The notes beneath the pieces were generated by a model that saw only the letters and a program-made list of their open reading frames with translations, made no database searches and had not been told where the DNA came from. The position numbers and the translations under genes are program-made. DNA of 64,000 nt from Neolewinella antarctica. Its GTDB lineage: Bacteria > Bacteroidota > Bacteroidia > Chitinophagales > Saprospiraceae. Every line of letters starts with the position of its first letter. Position 1 is the first letter of the stretch. The stretch covers positions 419,837-483,836 of the forward strand of contig NZ_JAATJH010000004.1 in the NCBI RefSeq assembly GCF_011927835.1, given 5' to 3'. Below, in pieces: positions 1-9,074 of this stretch.

Positions 1-318
1 CCCCCCGAGGGGTGGGTTGAGTTTGTGCAACCGGATCTTTACGTTGGACACGTTATCGAACTGGTCGGCGATCCGCGCGGCCATGCGGTAGGCGAGGGCT
101 TCGAGCAGTTGGGTGGGGCGCTTCATCTCCACCTTGAGGAGGTAGTGGATGGTGGCGTAGTTGACCGTCTGGCCAAGGTCGTCCTCGCTGGCCGCACCAC
201 CGATCTGGGCGTCGACTTCCACGTCGATGCTGAATTCATTACCCATCAGGTGCTCCTCCTCGAAGTAGCCGTGGGGGGCGTGGATACGGACGTCTTTAAG
301 GCCGATCTTGGCGGTCAT
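1..318 (-). CDS. folB: dihydroneopterin aldolase, C-terminus cut by window edge
   Basis: Partial gene: 106 codons are visible and the reading frame stays open to the left edge, so the last few residues are missing (the family is about 120 aa). The product begins MTAKIGLKDVRIHAPHGYFE, the typical FolB N-terminus, and continues with GNEFSIDVEVD, DDLGQTVNYATIHYLLK and a late LEALAYRMAARI segment, all expected of this small tunnel-fold enzyme. FolB converts 7,8-dihydroneopterin to 6-hydroxymethyl-dihydropterin and glycolaldehyde in folate synthesis, in the cytoplasm. The ATG is the only start that gives the conserved N-terminus. The neighbour on the other side runs the opposite way, so this gene is transcribed leftward from its own promoter. 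Confidence 0.85.
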   Translation of the reverse strand, partial: MTAKIGLKDVRIHAPHGYFEEEHLMGNEFSIDVEVDAQIGGAASEDDLGQTVNYATIHYLLKVEMKRPTQLLEALAYRMAARIADQFDNVSNVKIRLHKLNPPLGG

Positions 319-514
319 GGGGAAAAAGCTTTTCTGGGTGGAGAACGACGGTAGCCACAAAGGTAGACCGACGGGCCGGGGCGGACAACTCAGCCGGTGG
401 GAGACTGCCCCTGCTTTGCCCCTAAAATCTGGCATCCCGACAAAGTACGGGACTAGCTGGTGGCCAGCCTGCGCCCGCGCCGTATTAACGCACTGCCAGC
501 AGATGTTTCATTTA

Positions 515-546
515 TTGCCCTAATTAGTGACACTCAACTACCTTCG
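515..546 (+). promoter_or_regulatory. Bacteroidota-type promoter for the small zinc-finger protein
   Basis: TTG at 515-517, a 21-nt spacer, then TACCTTCG at 539-546, close to the Bacteroidota housekeeping consensus TTG...TAnnTTTG. The start codon lies 38 nt further on. Pattern match only. Confidence 0.5.
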
Positions 547-583
547 CCCCTTTACGTTAGAAAACCCCGAAACCAATTCCCAC

Positions 584-850
584 ATGACTACAACGTATCT
601 CGTCGGGGCGGTCGTGGCCGCCATCGTTTACTACATCGGCAAGGAAGTCGTCGGCTCTTTTGCCCACGTGCCGGACAAAACCCTCGTCCGGTTTTGGAAC
701 GGTGAGCTCAAACGCACCGAATCAAAAGCCTTCCGCCGTGCCACCGAGCACCTCGCTACCTGCGAAGCATGTCGCGACCGGCTGGACGAAATGCGCAAAA
801 CGAACGCCGGGCCGGGGGCGGCGGACCCGCTGATCAGCCGGCGGTACTAA
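584..850 (+). CDS. small membrane-anchored protein with HxxxCxxC zinc-finger-like motif
   Basis: An 88-residue protein. Residues about 4-26 form a hydrophobic segment (TTYLVGAVVAAIVYYIGKEV), followed by a soluble tail containing FRRATEHLATCEACRDRLDE. That H-x3-C-x2-C arrangement matches the zinc-binding signature of anti-sigma zf-HC2 domains, but here it is C-terminal to the membrane segment rather than N-terminal as in ordinary anti-sigma factors. The ATG was chosen because it starts just before the membrane segment and lies 38 nt after a promoter-like sequence; an upstream in-frame ATG at 527 would add residues that look untranslated. There is no adjacent sigma factor. Function unknown; a regulatory or metal-binding membrane peptide is a guess. 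Confidence 0.6.
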   Translation: MTTTYLVGAVVAAIVYYIGKEVVGSFAHVPDKTLVRFWNGELKRTESKAFRRATEHLATCEACRDRLDEMRKTNAGPGAADPLISRRY

Positions 851-1088
851 AAGCTATATTCGGCCCGGTCCACCTAAACCTACTTTACCGTGACTACTTA
901 CAACACGGATGCTATGCCGAGAACCATCAATAGTGCCATCGGCCCCTTATTACTGCTTCTCTTTGTGGCGTTCTAATTAGAATATATTCCGGAATGTCCG
1001 AGGTACACGGGCGTAGTATAATTTACGCTAGCTACAACCCTCGTACTCAATTACTACTTTCGCAGAAAAGCCGAAAAGGCCAAGTAAC

Positions 1089-1613
1089 ATGCAGACCCCA
1101 CTAACCATCGACGACCACACCATCGTAACCCTAACTTACGAAGTCCGCGACGGCGGCCCCACCGGCCCCTTGCTGGAGCGTATGGACGCAAATTACCCCT
1201 TCGTTTTCATGTTCGGCATCGGTAAAATGCTACCGGCTTGGGAACGGCGTATTTATGGACTCAAGTCCGGGATGGGGTTCACCTTCCAACTTGCGCCACA
1301 GGATGCCTATGGTGTCCCCGAAAAAGCGCAGGTAATCAAGATGCCGCTCGACTTGTTTAAGAACGAGCGCGAACAGATCGAGCCAGGCCTGTTGGTCGAG
1401 GGACAATTTGTTACGCTGACCGATACGGAAGGTAAGGCCGTTAATGCCAAAATCTTGAAGTGGGACGATGCAGAAGTTACGCTGGATGGTAATCATGCGT
1501 TAGCTGGTAAGTCACTCTTCTTCTCCGGGGCCGTGCTGAACGTGCGGAAGGCTACGGTGGATGAGCTGATTCAGAAGCGGTACATTGATCTGGGTGGGGT
1601 TCGGCGGGAGTAG
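1089..1613 (+). CDS. FKBP-type peptidyl-prolyl isomerase, SlyD-like
   Basis: A 174-residue cytoplasmic prolyl isomerase/chaperone. The FKBP fold is split by an insert-in-flap domain as in SlyD: residues 1-75 carry LTYEVRD, GIGKMLPAWERRIYGLKSG and PQDAYG, the middle third is the chaperone flap, and DGNHALAGKSLFF (133-145) is the diagnostic SlyD return strand. The metal-binding His-rich tail of E. coli SlyD is absent, which is usual for shorter homologues. It catalyses cis-trans isomerisation of Xaa-Pro bonds and assists folding. A TACTTTCG box at 1055-1062 could be its -7 element, but no convincing -33 is seen. The gene stands alone, converging on the M20 peptidase. Confidence 0.88.
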   Translation: MQTPLTIDDHTIVTLTYEVRDGGPTGPLLERMDANYPFVFMFGIGKMLPAWERRIYGLKSGMGFTFQLAPQDAYGVPEKAQVIKMPLDLFKNEREQIEPGLLVEGQFVTLTDTEGKAVNAKILKWDDAEVTLDGNHALAGKSLFFSGAVLNVRKATVDELIQKRYIDLGGVRRE

Positions 1614-1756
1614 TATATAGCTCCGGCACCTTGGCTGACCAGTACTTCGTGCACCGAAAAAGATCAAAGACGTAAAAAGAGGAGAAAAGAAGGCCGTACG
1701 GCTACTTTTCTTTCCTCCTCCTATTCTCTCTTCTCTTCTTCTTCCGGAAACAAACA

Positions 1757-3145
1757 CTAAGCCTGCTTCATCGCCACGTAATGCTTGTAAAACCCAGGCA
1801 CCGTCTCAATCCCCTTATAAAAATTCCAAAGCCCAAAGTGCTCATTAGGAGAGTGCAGCCCGTCCGTATCGAAGCCGAAGCCCATCAGGATCGTCTCGAC
1901 CTCCAAAATCTCCTTGAACTTGGCAATGATCGGAATCGAACCACCTTCATACATCGGTACCGGCTCCACACCAAAGGAATCTTTCATGGCCGCCGCCGCC
2001 GCGCGGTATTCTACCGTGTCGGTCGGCGTGACGTAAGGATTACCGCCGTGGTGGGCCGTGACGGTCACCTTTGCGTACTCCGGCGCAAGTGACTTGAAAT
2101 GCTCCGTAAACTGGTCAGCAATTTTGTGCCAATCCTGCGTACTCACTAGCCGCATACTGATCTTCGCGCTGGCCTTGGCCGGGATGATCGTCTTGGAACC
2201 TTCCCCCATGAAGCCACCCCAGATGCCGTTGCAATCCAGCGTCGGGAGGATGCCGGTGCGCTCATAAGTGTGAAAACCCTCGCGGCCTTCGAGGCCGTAA
2301 ACACCGGGGCTATCCATGTATTCCTGCTCATCGAACGGCGCGTTGCGCATCATCTTCCGGTCGCGGTCGGAGGGGAAGTGGACGTCGTCGTAGAAGCCGG
2401 GGATGGTGATCTTGTTGTCGTCGTCCTTCAGGCTGGCGATCATCTTGGCCAGGGTGTTGATGGGGTTGGCGACGGCACCGCCGAATAGGCCGGAATGCAT
2501 GTCGGCGCGGGCGGTCTGGACGCTGACGTCCATGTAGGCCAGTCCACGGAGGCCGACGGTGATGCTCGGTACTTTTTTGCTCAGCAAACTCGTATCGGAG
2601 ACCAAAATGACGTCCGATTTTAGCATTTCCTTGTGCTTGCGGATGAACGGCTCCAGGTGCGCGCTGCCAATTTCTTCCTCGCCTTCAATCATGAATTTGA
2701 CGTTGCAGGGCAAGTTGTCCGTCTGGATCATTGCCTCGACGGCCTTCACGTGGAGGAACATTTGTCCTTTATCGTCCGTCGTGCCCCGTCCGAAAATGGC
2801 GCCGTCGGGGTGGAGATCGGTTTTTTTGATGACGGGTTCGAAGGGGTCCGAATTCCACTCATCGAGCGGGTCGGCGGGCTGCACGTCGTAGTGGCCGTAA
2901 ACGAGGATCGTCGGTAGTTTTTCGTCGATGATTTTTTCGGCGTAGACGATCGGGTGGCCGTCGGTGGGGTAGAGCGCCGCCTTATCCAGGCCGGCGCGGA
3001 CGAGGTATTCCTGCACGTGGACGGCGCACTGGTGCGTGTCGTCGTCGTGTTCGGTGGTCGTGCTCACGCTGGGGATGCGGAGGAGGGTAAAAAGTTCGTC
3101 GAGAAAGCGGTCGCGGTTGGCGTCGATGTACTGGGTCGTGGTCAT
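1757..3145 (-). CDS. M20 family dipeptidase/metallopeptidase
   Basis: 462 residues from the ATG that gives MTTTQYIDANRDRFLDEL; an upstream in-frame extension would consist of low-complexity residues encoded by the dispersed GC-rich repeat and is rejected. The two-zinc site of the M20 family is complete: VYGHYDVQP (H85, D87), GRGTTDDKGQ (D124/D125), IEGEEEIGS with the catalytic Glu-Glu pair at about 157-158, SDTSL (D184), and the last His in GLHSPNEHF near the C-terminus. A dimerisation/lid domain sits between. No signal peptide, so a cytoplasmic dipeptidase (CNDP/DapE-like subgroup) hydrolysing short peptides is expected; exact substrate cannot be read from sequence. Confidence 0.9.
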   Translation of the reverse strand: MTTTQYIDANRDRFLDELFTLLRIPSVSTTTEHDDDTHQCAVHVQEYLVRAGLDKAALYPTDGHPIVYAEKIIDEKLPTILVYGHYDVQPADPLDEWNSDPFEPVIKKTDLHPDGAIFGRGTTDDKGQMFLHVKAVEAMIQTDNLPCNVKFMIEGEEEIGSAHLEPFIRKHKEMLKSDVILVSDTSLLSKKVPSITVGLRGLAYMDVSVQTARADMHSGLFGGAVANPINTLAKMIASLKDDDNKITIPGFYDDVHFPSDRDRKMMRNAPFDEQEYMDSPGVYGLEGREGFHTYERTGILPTLDCNGIWGGFMGEGSKTIIPAKASAKISMRLVSTQDWHKIADQFTEHFKSLAPEYAKVTVTAHHGGNPYVTPTDTVEYRAAAAAMKDSFGVEPVPMYEGGSIPIIAKFKEILEVETILMGFGFDTDGLHSPNEHFGLWNFYKGIETVPGFYKHYVAMKQA

Positions 3146-3506
3146 TTGGCTTGATCTATTTGGTTGGGTAACGCGAACGGGCGGGTTGCGTTCGGAATTA
3201 GCGCGGGGGCGCGGTCGCGGGTGCAAGGTTTAGTAGGACGGAAACTGAGCTCGATACGATACGGTAGCAGGGTTCTTTCACTAAAACCCTGCACCTGCGA
3301 CGCGTTAGCTAGTCCCGTACTTATTCGGGGCGACCGCGCAAAAATCGGTCTTGGATACTACTAGAAGACTAACGATAACAAGCATTAAAACAGTCACTAT
3401 TCTCGCCAAACCGGAATTGGTGCCAAGTTAGATTGTCAAACCGACGTGACCTTGTTACCGCGCCGTCGTATTTTACCCACCCCAAACAAAAAATCAGCCT
3501 CACCCG
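3146..3506. other. intergenic region between divergent peptidase genes
   Basis: A 361-bp divergent spacer between the M20 peptidase and the zinc metalloprotease, expected to hold both promoters. It holds one perfect copy of the dispersed 16-bp repeat (reverse orientation) about 65-80 bp upstream of the M20 start, and a degenerate one around 3291-3304. No RNA gene or convincing ORF is seen. No clear TTG/TAnnTTTG pair could be assigned. Confidence 0.5.
3210..3225 (-). repeat. dispersed 16-bp GC repeat, perfect copy
   Basis: GCGCGGTCGCGGGTGC on the plus strand, the reverse complement of the window-wide motif GCACCCGCGACCGCGC. It is followed by AAGG, an extension shared with the copy at 6046. 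Confidence 0.85.
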
Positions 3507-5975
3507 ATGAAAGTAATCTCGCTCCTTCTTTTCCTAGCCATCCTGACGCTGGGCGCCTGTGGGTCGACCAAGTCACCACTCGCCACCGCCGCGGAGGTCA
3601 CTAGTACCACTACCGACACCATCCCACCGGGAAAAGACGAAAAAGCCGACAAGAAAGAACCGCCCTACAAAGACTACGATAAGGTCATCACCAAAGACGC
3701 CATTTCCCAGGCCGGCATGTTCGCCGTCCACCGCGTCGACGATGATTATTACTTCGAAATCCCCTTTTCCGAGCTGGACACGGATGTGCTACTCGTCAGC
3801 CGCATCGCCAAGATCCCCAGCGAATTCGGCGGCGGTTACGTAAACGCCGGCTCGAAAACCAACGAGCAAGTCATTCACTGGGAACGGAGCAACAACAACC
3901 TGCTTCTGCGGTCGGTCAGCTACAGCAACGTTGCCGACGAAGCCCTGCCCATCAACCTCTCGGTGCAGGACAACAACTACGCGCCGGTCATCGCCAGTTT
4001 CAAGATCGAAGCGTTCGGTAAGGACTCGACGACGGCGGTCATCAAGGTGAATGACCTCTTCGTGACGGACGTGCCGGCGCTGAGCGGCATTTCCAAGCGG
4101 CTACGCAAAGAATACGAGGTGCGTAGCCTGGACAAGGACCGGAGCTTCATCAGCCGCATGTCCAGCTTTCCGGAGAACGTGGAGGTTCGTCACGACATGA
4201 CCTATACGGCGGGTAAACCTCCCGCCGGCAACCGGACCGGTACCATCAGCATGCAACTGAGCCAGTCCTTCTACCGCCTGCCCGAAATTCCGATGCAGCC
4301 CCGCCAGTACGACGAGCGCGTGGGCTGGTTCACCGTGCGGCAAGTCGACTTCAGCTCGGAAGCCCTCAAGGCAGACGAAAAACGGTACATCCGCCGCTGG
4401 CGTATGGAGCCGACCGACGCCGCCGCCTACGCCCGCGGTGAACTCGTAGAGCCTAAAAAGCCAATTGTCTACTACCTCGACCCGGCCACGCCGGAGAAAT
4501 TCCGTAAGTACTTTCGCCAGGGTATCGAGGACTGGCAAGTCGCTTTCGAAGCCGCCGGTTTTAAAAACGCCATCGTCGCCAAAGACGCCCCGACCCCGGA
4601 GGAAGACCCCGACTGGAGCGCCGAGGACGCTCGCTATTCCACCGTCCGCTACGTCGCCTCTACCACCCGTAACGCCGTCGGACCGAGTGTGTCCGACCCC
4701 CGCTCCGGCGAAATCATCGAATCCGACATCATCTGGTACCACAATCACTTGCGTTCCTACCGCAACCGCTATCTACTGGAGACCGGTGCCGCCAACCCGA
4801 GCGCCCGCACGCTCGACACCCCAGAAGAGGAAATCGGAGAAATGATGCGCCGGGTGATCAGCCACGAAGTAGGTCACGCGCTGGGCCTACCCCACAACAT
4901 GAAGGCCAGCTACGCTTACCCCACGGATAGTTTGCGGTCGGCCACCTTCACCCAGAAATGGGGACTGGCCTCCACCATTATGGACTATACCCGCTACAAC
5001 TACGTCGCCCAGCCCGGTGACGAGGGCGTTCGTTTCGTGCGCATGCTCGGCCCCTACGATACTTACGCCATCAACTGGGGCTATCGCGTCATCCCCGGTG
5101 CCGAAAGCGCCGCGGCAGAGAAGTCCACCCTCAACAAGTGGATCACTAATAAGGCGGATGACCCGGTATACCGTTTCGGCGGTTCCGGCCGGTTCGACCC
5201 CAGTAGCCAGACCGAATCCGTCGGTGACGACCCCATCAAGGCCAGTACCTACGGCATGAAAAACCTGGAGATCGTCGCCAACAACCTGGCGGACTGGACG
5301 ACGAAGGACGGCGAGAACTACGACGACTTATCCGAACTATATGGTGAAATGCTGAGCGTCTGGTCCCGTTACGCCGGCCACGTCACCGGTAACATCGGCG
5401 GTATTTACGAGCACCTGCGGACGGTTGACGAGCCCGGACAATCCTACACATTCCTGAATAGGGGCGAGCAAAAGGCGGCGTTGGAATTCTTAAACGAGAA
5501 CGTCTTCCAGTTCCCCGGCTGGTTATTACCCGAGGCGGTAGCCAACAACGTCGGCCCCGACGGCTTCGTAACCCGCATTCGGGACCTTCAATCCCGCCAG
5601 CTCGGTAACTTACTACGCAGCGATCGGCTCATGCGGATGGTGGACAACGAAGCCCGCAACGGCCGGGACGCCTACACCGCCGCGGAAATGATGGACGCCT
5701 TACGTAAGAGCATCTGGTCCGAAGTAAGCCGCCGCGCCCCGGTGGATGCTTACCGGAGAAATTTACAACGCGCCCACGTTGAACGACTGGGCAAACTACT
5801 AGTGGACGATGCGAAGAAGCATTCGGACGTTGGCACTTTGGCGCGGGCGGAGTTGACGGCCATCAATAAGCTGGCGGCTGGTTCAGCCCGGCGCTACGGC
5901 CCCGGTATCGTTCGGTATCATTTAGAAGACGTTGCGGCCATGACGGCGGCGATGTTGGATCCGGTTGGGAAGTAG
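3507..5975 (+). CDS. zinc-dependent metalloprotease lipoprotein (DUF5117/DUF5118-like)
   Basis: 822 residues with a lipoprotein signal (MKVISLLLFLAILTLGACGS; lipobox LGAC with Cys18), so probably anchored on an outer face of the envelope. The catalytic motif HEVGHALGLPH lies at about residues 453-463: HExxHxxGxxH, a metzincin-type zinc site, followed by an IMDYTRYNYVAQPGD turn that supplies the Met-turn-like segment. The N-terminal half has the sequence style of the DUF5118/DUF5117 domains of large Bacteroidota zinc proteases (for example the LRKEYEVRSLDKDRSFIS region). These proteases degrade external proteins; the substrate is unknown. The gene stands alone between spacers that both contain the dispersed GC repeat. 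Confidence 0.88.
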   Translation: MKVISLLLFLAILTLGACGSTKSPLATAAEVTSTTTDTIPPGKDEKADKKEPPYKDYDKVITKDAISQAGMFAVHRVDDDYYFEIPFSELDTDVLLVSRIAKIPSEFGGGYVNAGSKTNEQVIHWERSNNNLLLRSVSYSNVADEALPINLSVQDNNYAPVIASFKIEAFGKDSTTAVIKVNDLFVTDVPALSGISKRLRKEYEVRSLDKDRSFISRMSSFPENVEVRHDMTYTAGKPPAGNRTGTISMQLSQSFYRLPEIPMQPRQYDERVGWFTVRQVDFSSEALKADEKRYIRRWRMEPTDAAAYARGELVEPKKPIVYYLDPATPEKFRKYFRQGIEDWQVAFEAAGFKNAIVAKDAPTPEEDPDWSAEDARYSTVRYVASTTRNAVGPSVSDPRSGEIIESDIIWYHNHLRSYRNRYLLETGAANPSARTLDTPEEEIGEMMRRVISHEVGHALGLPHNMKASYAYPTDSLRSATFTQKWGLASTIMDYTRYNYVAQPGDEGVRFVRMLGPYDTYAINWGYRVIPGAESAAAEKSTLNKWITNKADDPVYRFGGSGRFDPSSQTESVGDDPIKASTYGMKNLEIVANNLADWTTKDGENYDDLSELYGEMLSVWSRYAGHVTGNIGGIYEHLRTVDEPGQSYTFLNRGEQKAALEFLNENVFQFPGWLLPEAVANNVGPDGFVTRIRDLQSRQLGNLLRSDRLMRMVDNEARNGRDAYTAAEMMDALRKSIWSEVSRRAPVDAYRRNLQRAHVERLGKLLVDDAKKHSDVGTLARAELTAINKLAAGSARRYGPGIVRYHLEDVAAMTAAMLDPVGK

Positions 5976-6363
5976 ATTTTTCACCCTGTGTTGCAAACGT
6001 GGCCCGTCCGATAACTTGGCACCCGCGACCGCGCCCAACTATTATGCGCGGTCGCGGGTGCAAGGGGGTTATGTGATAGACTCCACTCCTCCAGTTTCTA
6101 GGTCTCGACTTAGTTTAGGCGACTGTGCCCGGGATACTAAAAGTAATGCGGTGGAAAGTTAATCACCTATCGCTCAATGCCTTGCCTCACGCCAACTGAA
6201 GCTCTGGCGCGGCACCAGGTAATTAGAAAGAAGCCATGTGTTGTACTTTTACATCCTTCCCTATTATGCGCGTAAAACACAGTCTTCAAGATTACTGCAT
6301 TAGACCTACTAACTAGGCTCTAGTCTACCCGGAAGGAGATAGTAAGCGCGACAAACCAACACT
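5976..6363. other. intergenic region with perfect GC-repeat hairpin
   Basis: 388 bp between the metalloprotease and an unknown secreted protein. The first 90 bp contain two copies of the dispersed repeat head to head (6019-6061), listed separately. The rest is AT-richer and unremarkable; a GGAAGGAGAT stretch near 6331-6340 resembles a ribosome-binding site but is too far from the next start to count. Confidence 0.5.
6019..6061. repeat. head-to-head pair of the dispersed 16-bp repeat forming a perfect hairpin
   Basis: Left arm 6019-6034 is GCACCCGCGACCGCGC and right arm 6046-6061 is its exact reverse complement, separated by 11 nt. The 16-bp perfect stem begins 43 bp after the metalloprotease stop codon. 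It lacks a U-run, so it is either a stabilising 3' hairpin, a factor-assisted terminator, or simply two insertions of the repeat. Confidence 0.9.
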
Positions 6364-8088
6364 ATGAAATATTATCTCTTTCTCGGTTACCTATTTTTAC
6401 CCTTACTCCTCCCCGCCCAGACGATTGAGGTTCGGGAAGTGTTGCCGCTCGAAGGGCCTTACCGCATCGTTAACCTACAATTCGATGGGCTTTCTAAGGA
6501 AAGCACCAGCCTCAATTTCTCCTTTTCCCACTTCGGTGCGGGTGTTCAATCTGAAAATGGCCCGCTAAAAATGGGCGGTAAAGAACCTCAAACCGTGTAC
6601 GCCACGGGGAGTATTCCGATTGACGAAACAGGCGCTCCTACTGGTGGAACCACCCTCCAGTGGTATAGCCCGCCGAGCGCCAGTGAGAAAGTTAATATTT
6701 ATGCTAACCCCATCGACATCCTGACGATGGCGGATAATACGTTGCTGGCGAAGCGCGGGGAGGTAAAGGGCTACGGTGCGTTAGCGGAATTTGGCCTCGG
6801 GATCCAGGAAAAGGCAGCGTGGTTCACGTTAGCTGACGACACCATTAGCAAGAAGGAAACCACGCACGTCGATGAATACAAGACGACCTACGTTAATCTA
6901 GGCCTGGGTGGGGGCATTCAGGCCCTGACCAGTGCTACTTACACACTTAAGCCGGAGGAGAAGTGGAGTACTGGAGCAATTGAGGTGTCTGATTATAAGA
7001 TGAAAGCATCCTTCCTGAAAGGACCGGCAAAGAAATTTTTCAAAGACAAGGACTATAGCTTTAAGGTAATCAGTGGATATTCGGGTTCTCTGGCGCAAGC
7101 CGCCGACCCTCGCACGGCTAACATGGTGGTTTTCAACGCCATTAAATATAAGAAGAGACCAGACAAAAAAAATAGCCACTTTACGGAGTTCCTGACCCTG
7201 GCCATTGATGCAGCGGGCAACGTCACGAGTTCGGACATCTACGAATCTGACGAACCGCTTCAAGTAGCTCAATTCTTTCACTTGGGTGGTGAACGACTTA
7301 GTCAACATCTGCGCCTGACGAATAAAGTAGCGATCATTCTACGTGGTGGTGGCAAAGCGAACATGGAGGACGTTGACGGTACGCTGCGTCGGGCTTTGGT
7401 CATTGACATTAATACGGGCAAAATAATCAGCCAGAGCGATATTAACCTTCCGGAAGGCTCTAACACCACGATCGCTACCGACATCCTTCCGAGTGGAGAC
7501 GTGGAGATGCTGAACTACAACGCGGCGACCGGGCAGATACAAACCATTCGACTCACGGAGAAAGGCCTCGAACTGAGTGAACCACTCTTCAGGGAAAACA
7601 GCGAGTTGTTGGCCGGCATTAACCCGGAAAAGCTAGAACTTTTCTCGCTCGGGAATACGGTAAGTAGTACCGGTCAAATGGTCCGTTTTCACGCGCTCGC
7701 CCGGGTGGATCGTGAGCAATACAGTCTGGTCACGGAAGAGACTATCTATGGTTATTTGGCTGAACTGGTCGGTGCGGATGGTCGTCCGGAACGTTTTGTA
7801 TCACTGGCCAAGGGAGATCGTTTACGGACTTTCGCAAGGGAGGGAGACGTAGTTTTACTGTCTACTAGTTTAACCACTCAGGCTGTCGGTGAGGATGGAC
7901 GAAAGAAAATAACGAATCAGTTTCTATTTCTTGACCTTGCTGCTGGCACGGTTAGGCGTGTAGCTGCGCCCATCGACGTGCTGCCCCAAAATGAATACAT
8001 GCTGTACGACCAAGGTCGCAAGGTGTTGTTTGGCCTTCTCTTTCCCACGGAAGAACTAGGTCCGAGGCTGATGAGCTTGTCGTATTAA
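6364..8088 (+). CDS. secreted protein of unknown function
   Basis: 574 residues with a clear Sec signal peptide (MKYYLFLGYLFLPLLLPAQ). No recognised domain or catalytic motif. The mature part is rich in beta-prone segments with alternating statements such as LVTEETIYGYLAELVGADG and short repeats of the kind seen in propeller or sheet-rich proteins; there is no T9SS C-terminal sorting domain, no lipobox and no membrane segment, so a periplasmic location is likely. The C-terminus (PTEELGPRLMSLSY) is not the aromatic-terminated strand typical of porins. A GC hairpin follows 54 bp downstream. It shares the general look of the 481-residue protein at 32298 but I see no clear homology between them. 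Confidence 0.75.
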   Translation: MKYYLFLGYLFLPLLLPAQTIEVREVLPLEGPYRIVNLQFDGLSKESTSLNFSFSHFGAGVQSENGPLKMGGKEPQTVYATGSIPIDETGAPTGGTTLQWYSPPSASEKVNIYANPIDILTMADNTLLAKRGEVKGYGALAEFGLGIQEKAAWFTLADDTISKKETTHVDEYKTTYVNLGLGGGIQALTSATYTLKPEEKWSTGAIEVSDYKMKASFLKGPAKKFFKDKDYSFKVISGYSGSLAQAADPRTANMVVFNAIKYKKRPDKKNSHFTEFLTLAIDAAGNVTSSDIYESDEPLQVAQFFHLGGERLSQHLRLTNKVAIILRGGGKANMEDVDGTLRRALVIDINTGKIISQSDINLPEGSNTTIATDILPSGDVEMLNYNAATGQIQTIRLTEKGLELSEPLFRENSELLAGINPEKLELFSLGNTVSSTGQMVRFHALARVDREQYSLVTEETIYGYLAELVGADGRPERFVSLAKGDRLRTFAREGDVVLLSTSLTTQAVGEDGRKKITNQFLFLDLAAGTVRRVAAPIDVLPQNEYMLYDQGRKVLFGLLFPTEELGPRLMSLSY

Positions 8089-8142
8089 GGGGGGTAGTCG
8101 CAAACCAAGATTGTCCAAGACAAAAAATTAGTAAACGGAACC

Positions 8143-8171
8143 GCCCCGTCGCCAAATCGTGGTGACGGGGC
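8143..8171 (+). terminator. possible hairpin terminator after the secreted protein
   Basis: GCCCCGTCGCCA pairs with TGGTGACGGGGC across a 5-nt loop: 12 pairs including one G-U. No U-run follows, so termination is only likely, not certain. Confidence 0.45.
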
Positions 8172-8273
8172 TACTTCGCTGACGCCTTTGTGTGGCTCAT
8201 GCCTCACTTTTATAACTGTGTACCCGGGGTGCGACGACTTTTCTTCCGGGAAGGCTAAACCTAATAACCGCGC

Positions 8274-9071
8274 TCAAGAATAATACCGCCCCAACACCCG
8301 CTCCCAAACCCGCCCCGGCAACCATCGGCTAGCCACCGTGCTCGCCCTCTGTAAGAACTCCCCCACCACATAGTAAGGATCGAGCGTGTCCTTATTCATA
8401 ATTTTGTAGATTTCTTCGGCGACGTAGCCGGCGTCCATCCCGTGGTTCACGTTAGCTGCCATGCCGTCGTCGGCTTTACGGTAGCGGGCTTGGTAAACGG
8501 GGTCGAGGTCTTCGGCGGGTTGGCGGTACTGGGTGGCGATGGAGTTGGTGGCGATGTCTCCGGGGGCAACCATGGTAGCTTGTAGGTTGGTGCCTTTGAG
8601 CTCCATACGGAGGCTATCGGTCATCGTTTTCAGGGCGGCTTTGCTGGCGCAGTAGGCACTGCGGAAGGGAATACCCATGAACCCAGCAATGCTACCGACG
8701 AGAACGAGCCGGCCCCGGGGGGATTTACGGAGGTGAGGGATTGTCGCTTGACAAAGATTCCAGCTGCCCCAGAAATTAGTCTCCATGATCTGCCGTGCCC
8801 GCTCGGTCGGCATTTGCTCGACCGGCCCGGCCCCACCGATTCCGGCGCAATGAAGCACGGCGTCGAGCCGTCCGGTCTCCGCTATTATCCGGTCCACGCT
8901 TTGCACCAGCGACCGCGCATCCGTAACGTCAGCCGGCAAACTAATGACGCCTTTCAGGTCGACGGCCCGGCGGCTCATGCCATACACGCGGTACCCACGG
9001 GCGGCGAGGAGGGGGGCGAGGGCTTCTCCGACGCCGCTGGAGGCTCCGGTTACTAGGACAACTTCAGTCAT
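8274..9071 (-). CDS. short-chain dehydrogenase/reductase (SDR)
   Basis: 265 residues, classical SDR length. The nucleotide-binding motif TGASSGVG is at 8-15, the structural N in NFWG at 99, and the catalytic Ser127, Tyr140 and Lys144 (GSIAG, YCASK) are all present. The cofactor preference is unclear; an Arg pair after strand two (MSRRAVD) suggests NADP(H). Such SDRs oxidise or reduce alcohols/ketones; the substrate is unknown. Oddly, a TAGGTGG heptad array starts only 3 nt upstream of the ATG, exactly where a ribosome-binding site would be, so its 5' untranslated region is made of repeat. Confidence 0.88.
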   Translation of the reverse strand: MTEVVLVTGASSGVGEALAPLLAARGYRVYGMSRRAVDLKGVISLPADVTDARSLVQSVDRIIAETGRLDAVLHCAGIGGAGPVEQMPTERARQIMETNFWGSWNLCQATIPHLRKSPRGRLVLVGSIAGFMGIPFRSAYCASKAALKTMTDSLRMELKGTNLQATMVAPGDIATNSIATQYRQPAEDLDPVYQARYRKADDGMAANVNHGMDAGYVAEEIYKIMNKDTLDPYYVVGEFLQRASTVASRWLPGRVWERVLGRYYS

Positions 9072-9074
9072 CTT

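Noticed and set aside
914..976. A 20-codon open frame coding a hydrophobic peptide (GPLLLLLFVAF end)
   Set aside because: Too short to separate from chance and no promoter or conserved feature; could be revisited with ribosome profiling.
3146..3226. N-terminal extension of the M20 peptidase by 27 residues
   Set aside because: Extension is encoded by the dispersed GC repeat and is not conserved in the family; the internal ATG fits the family start.
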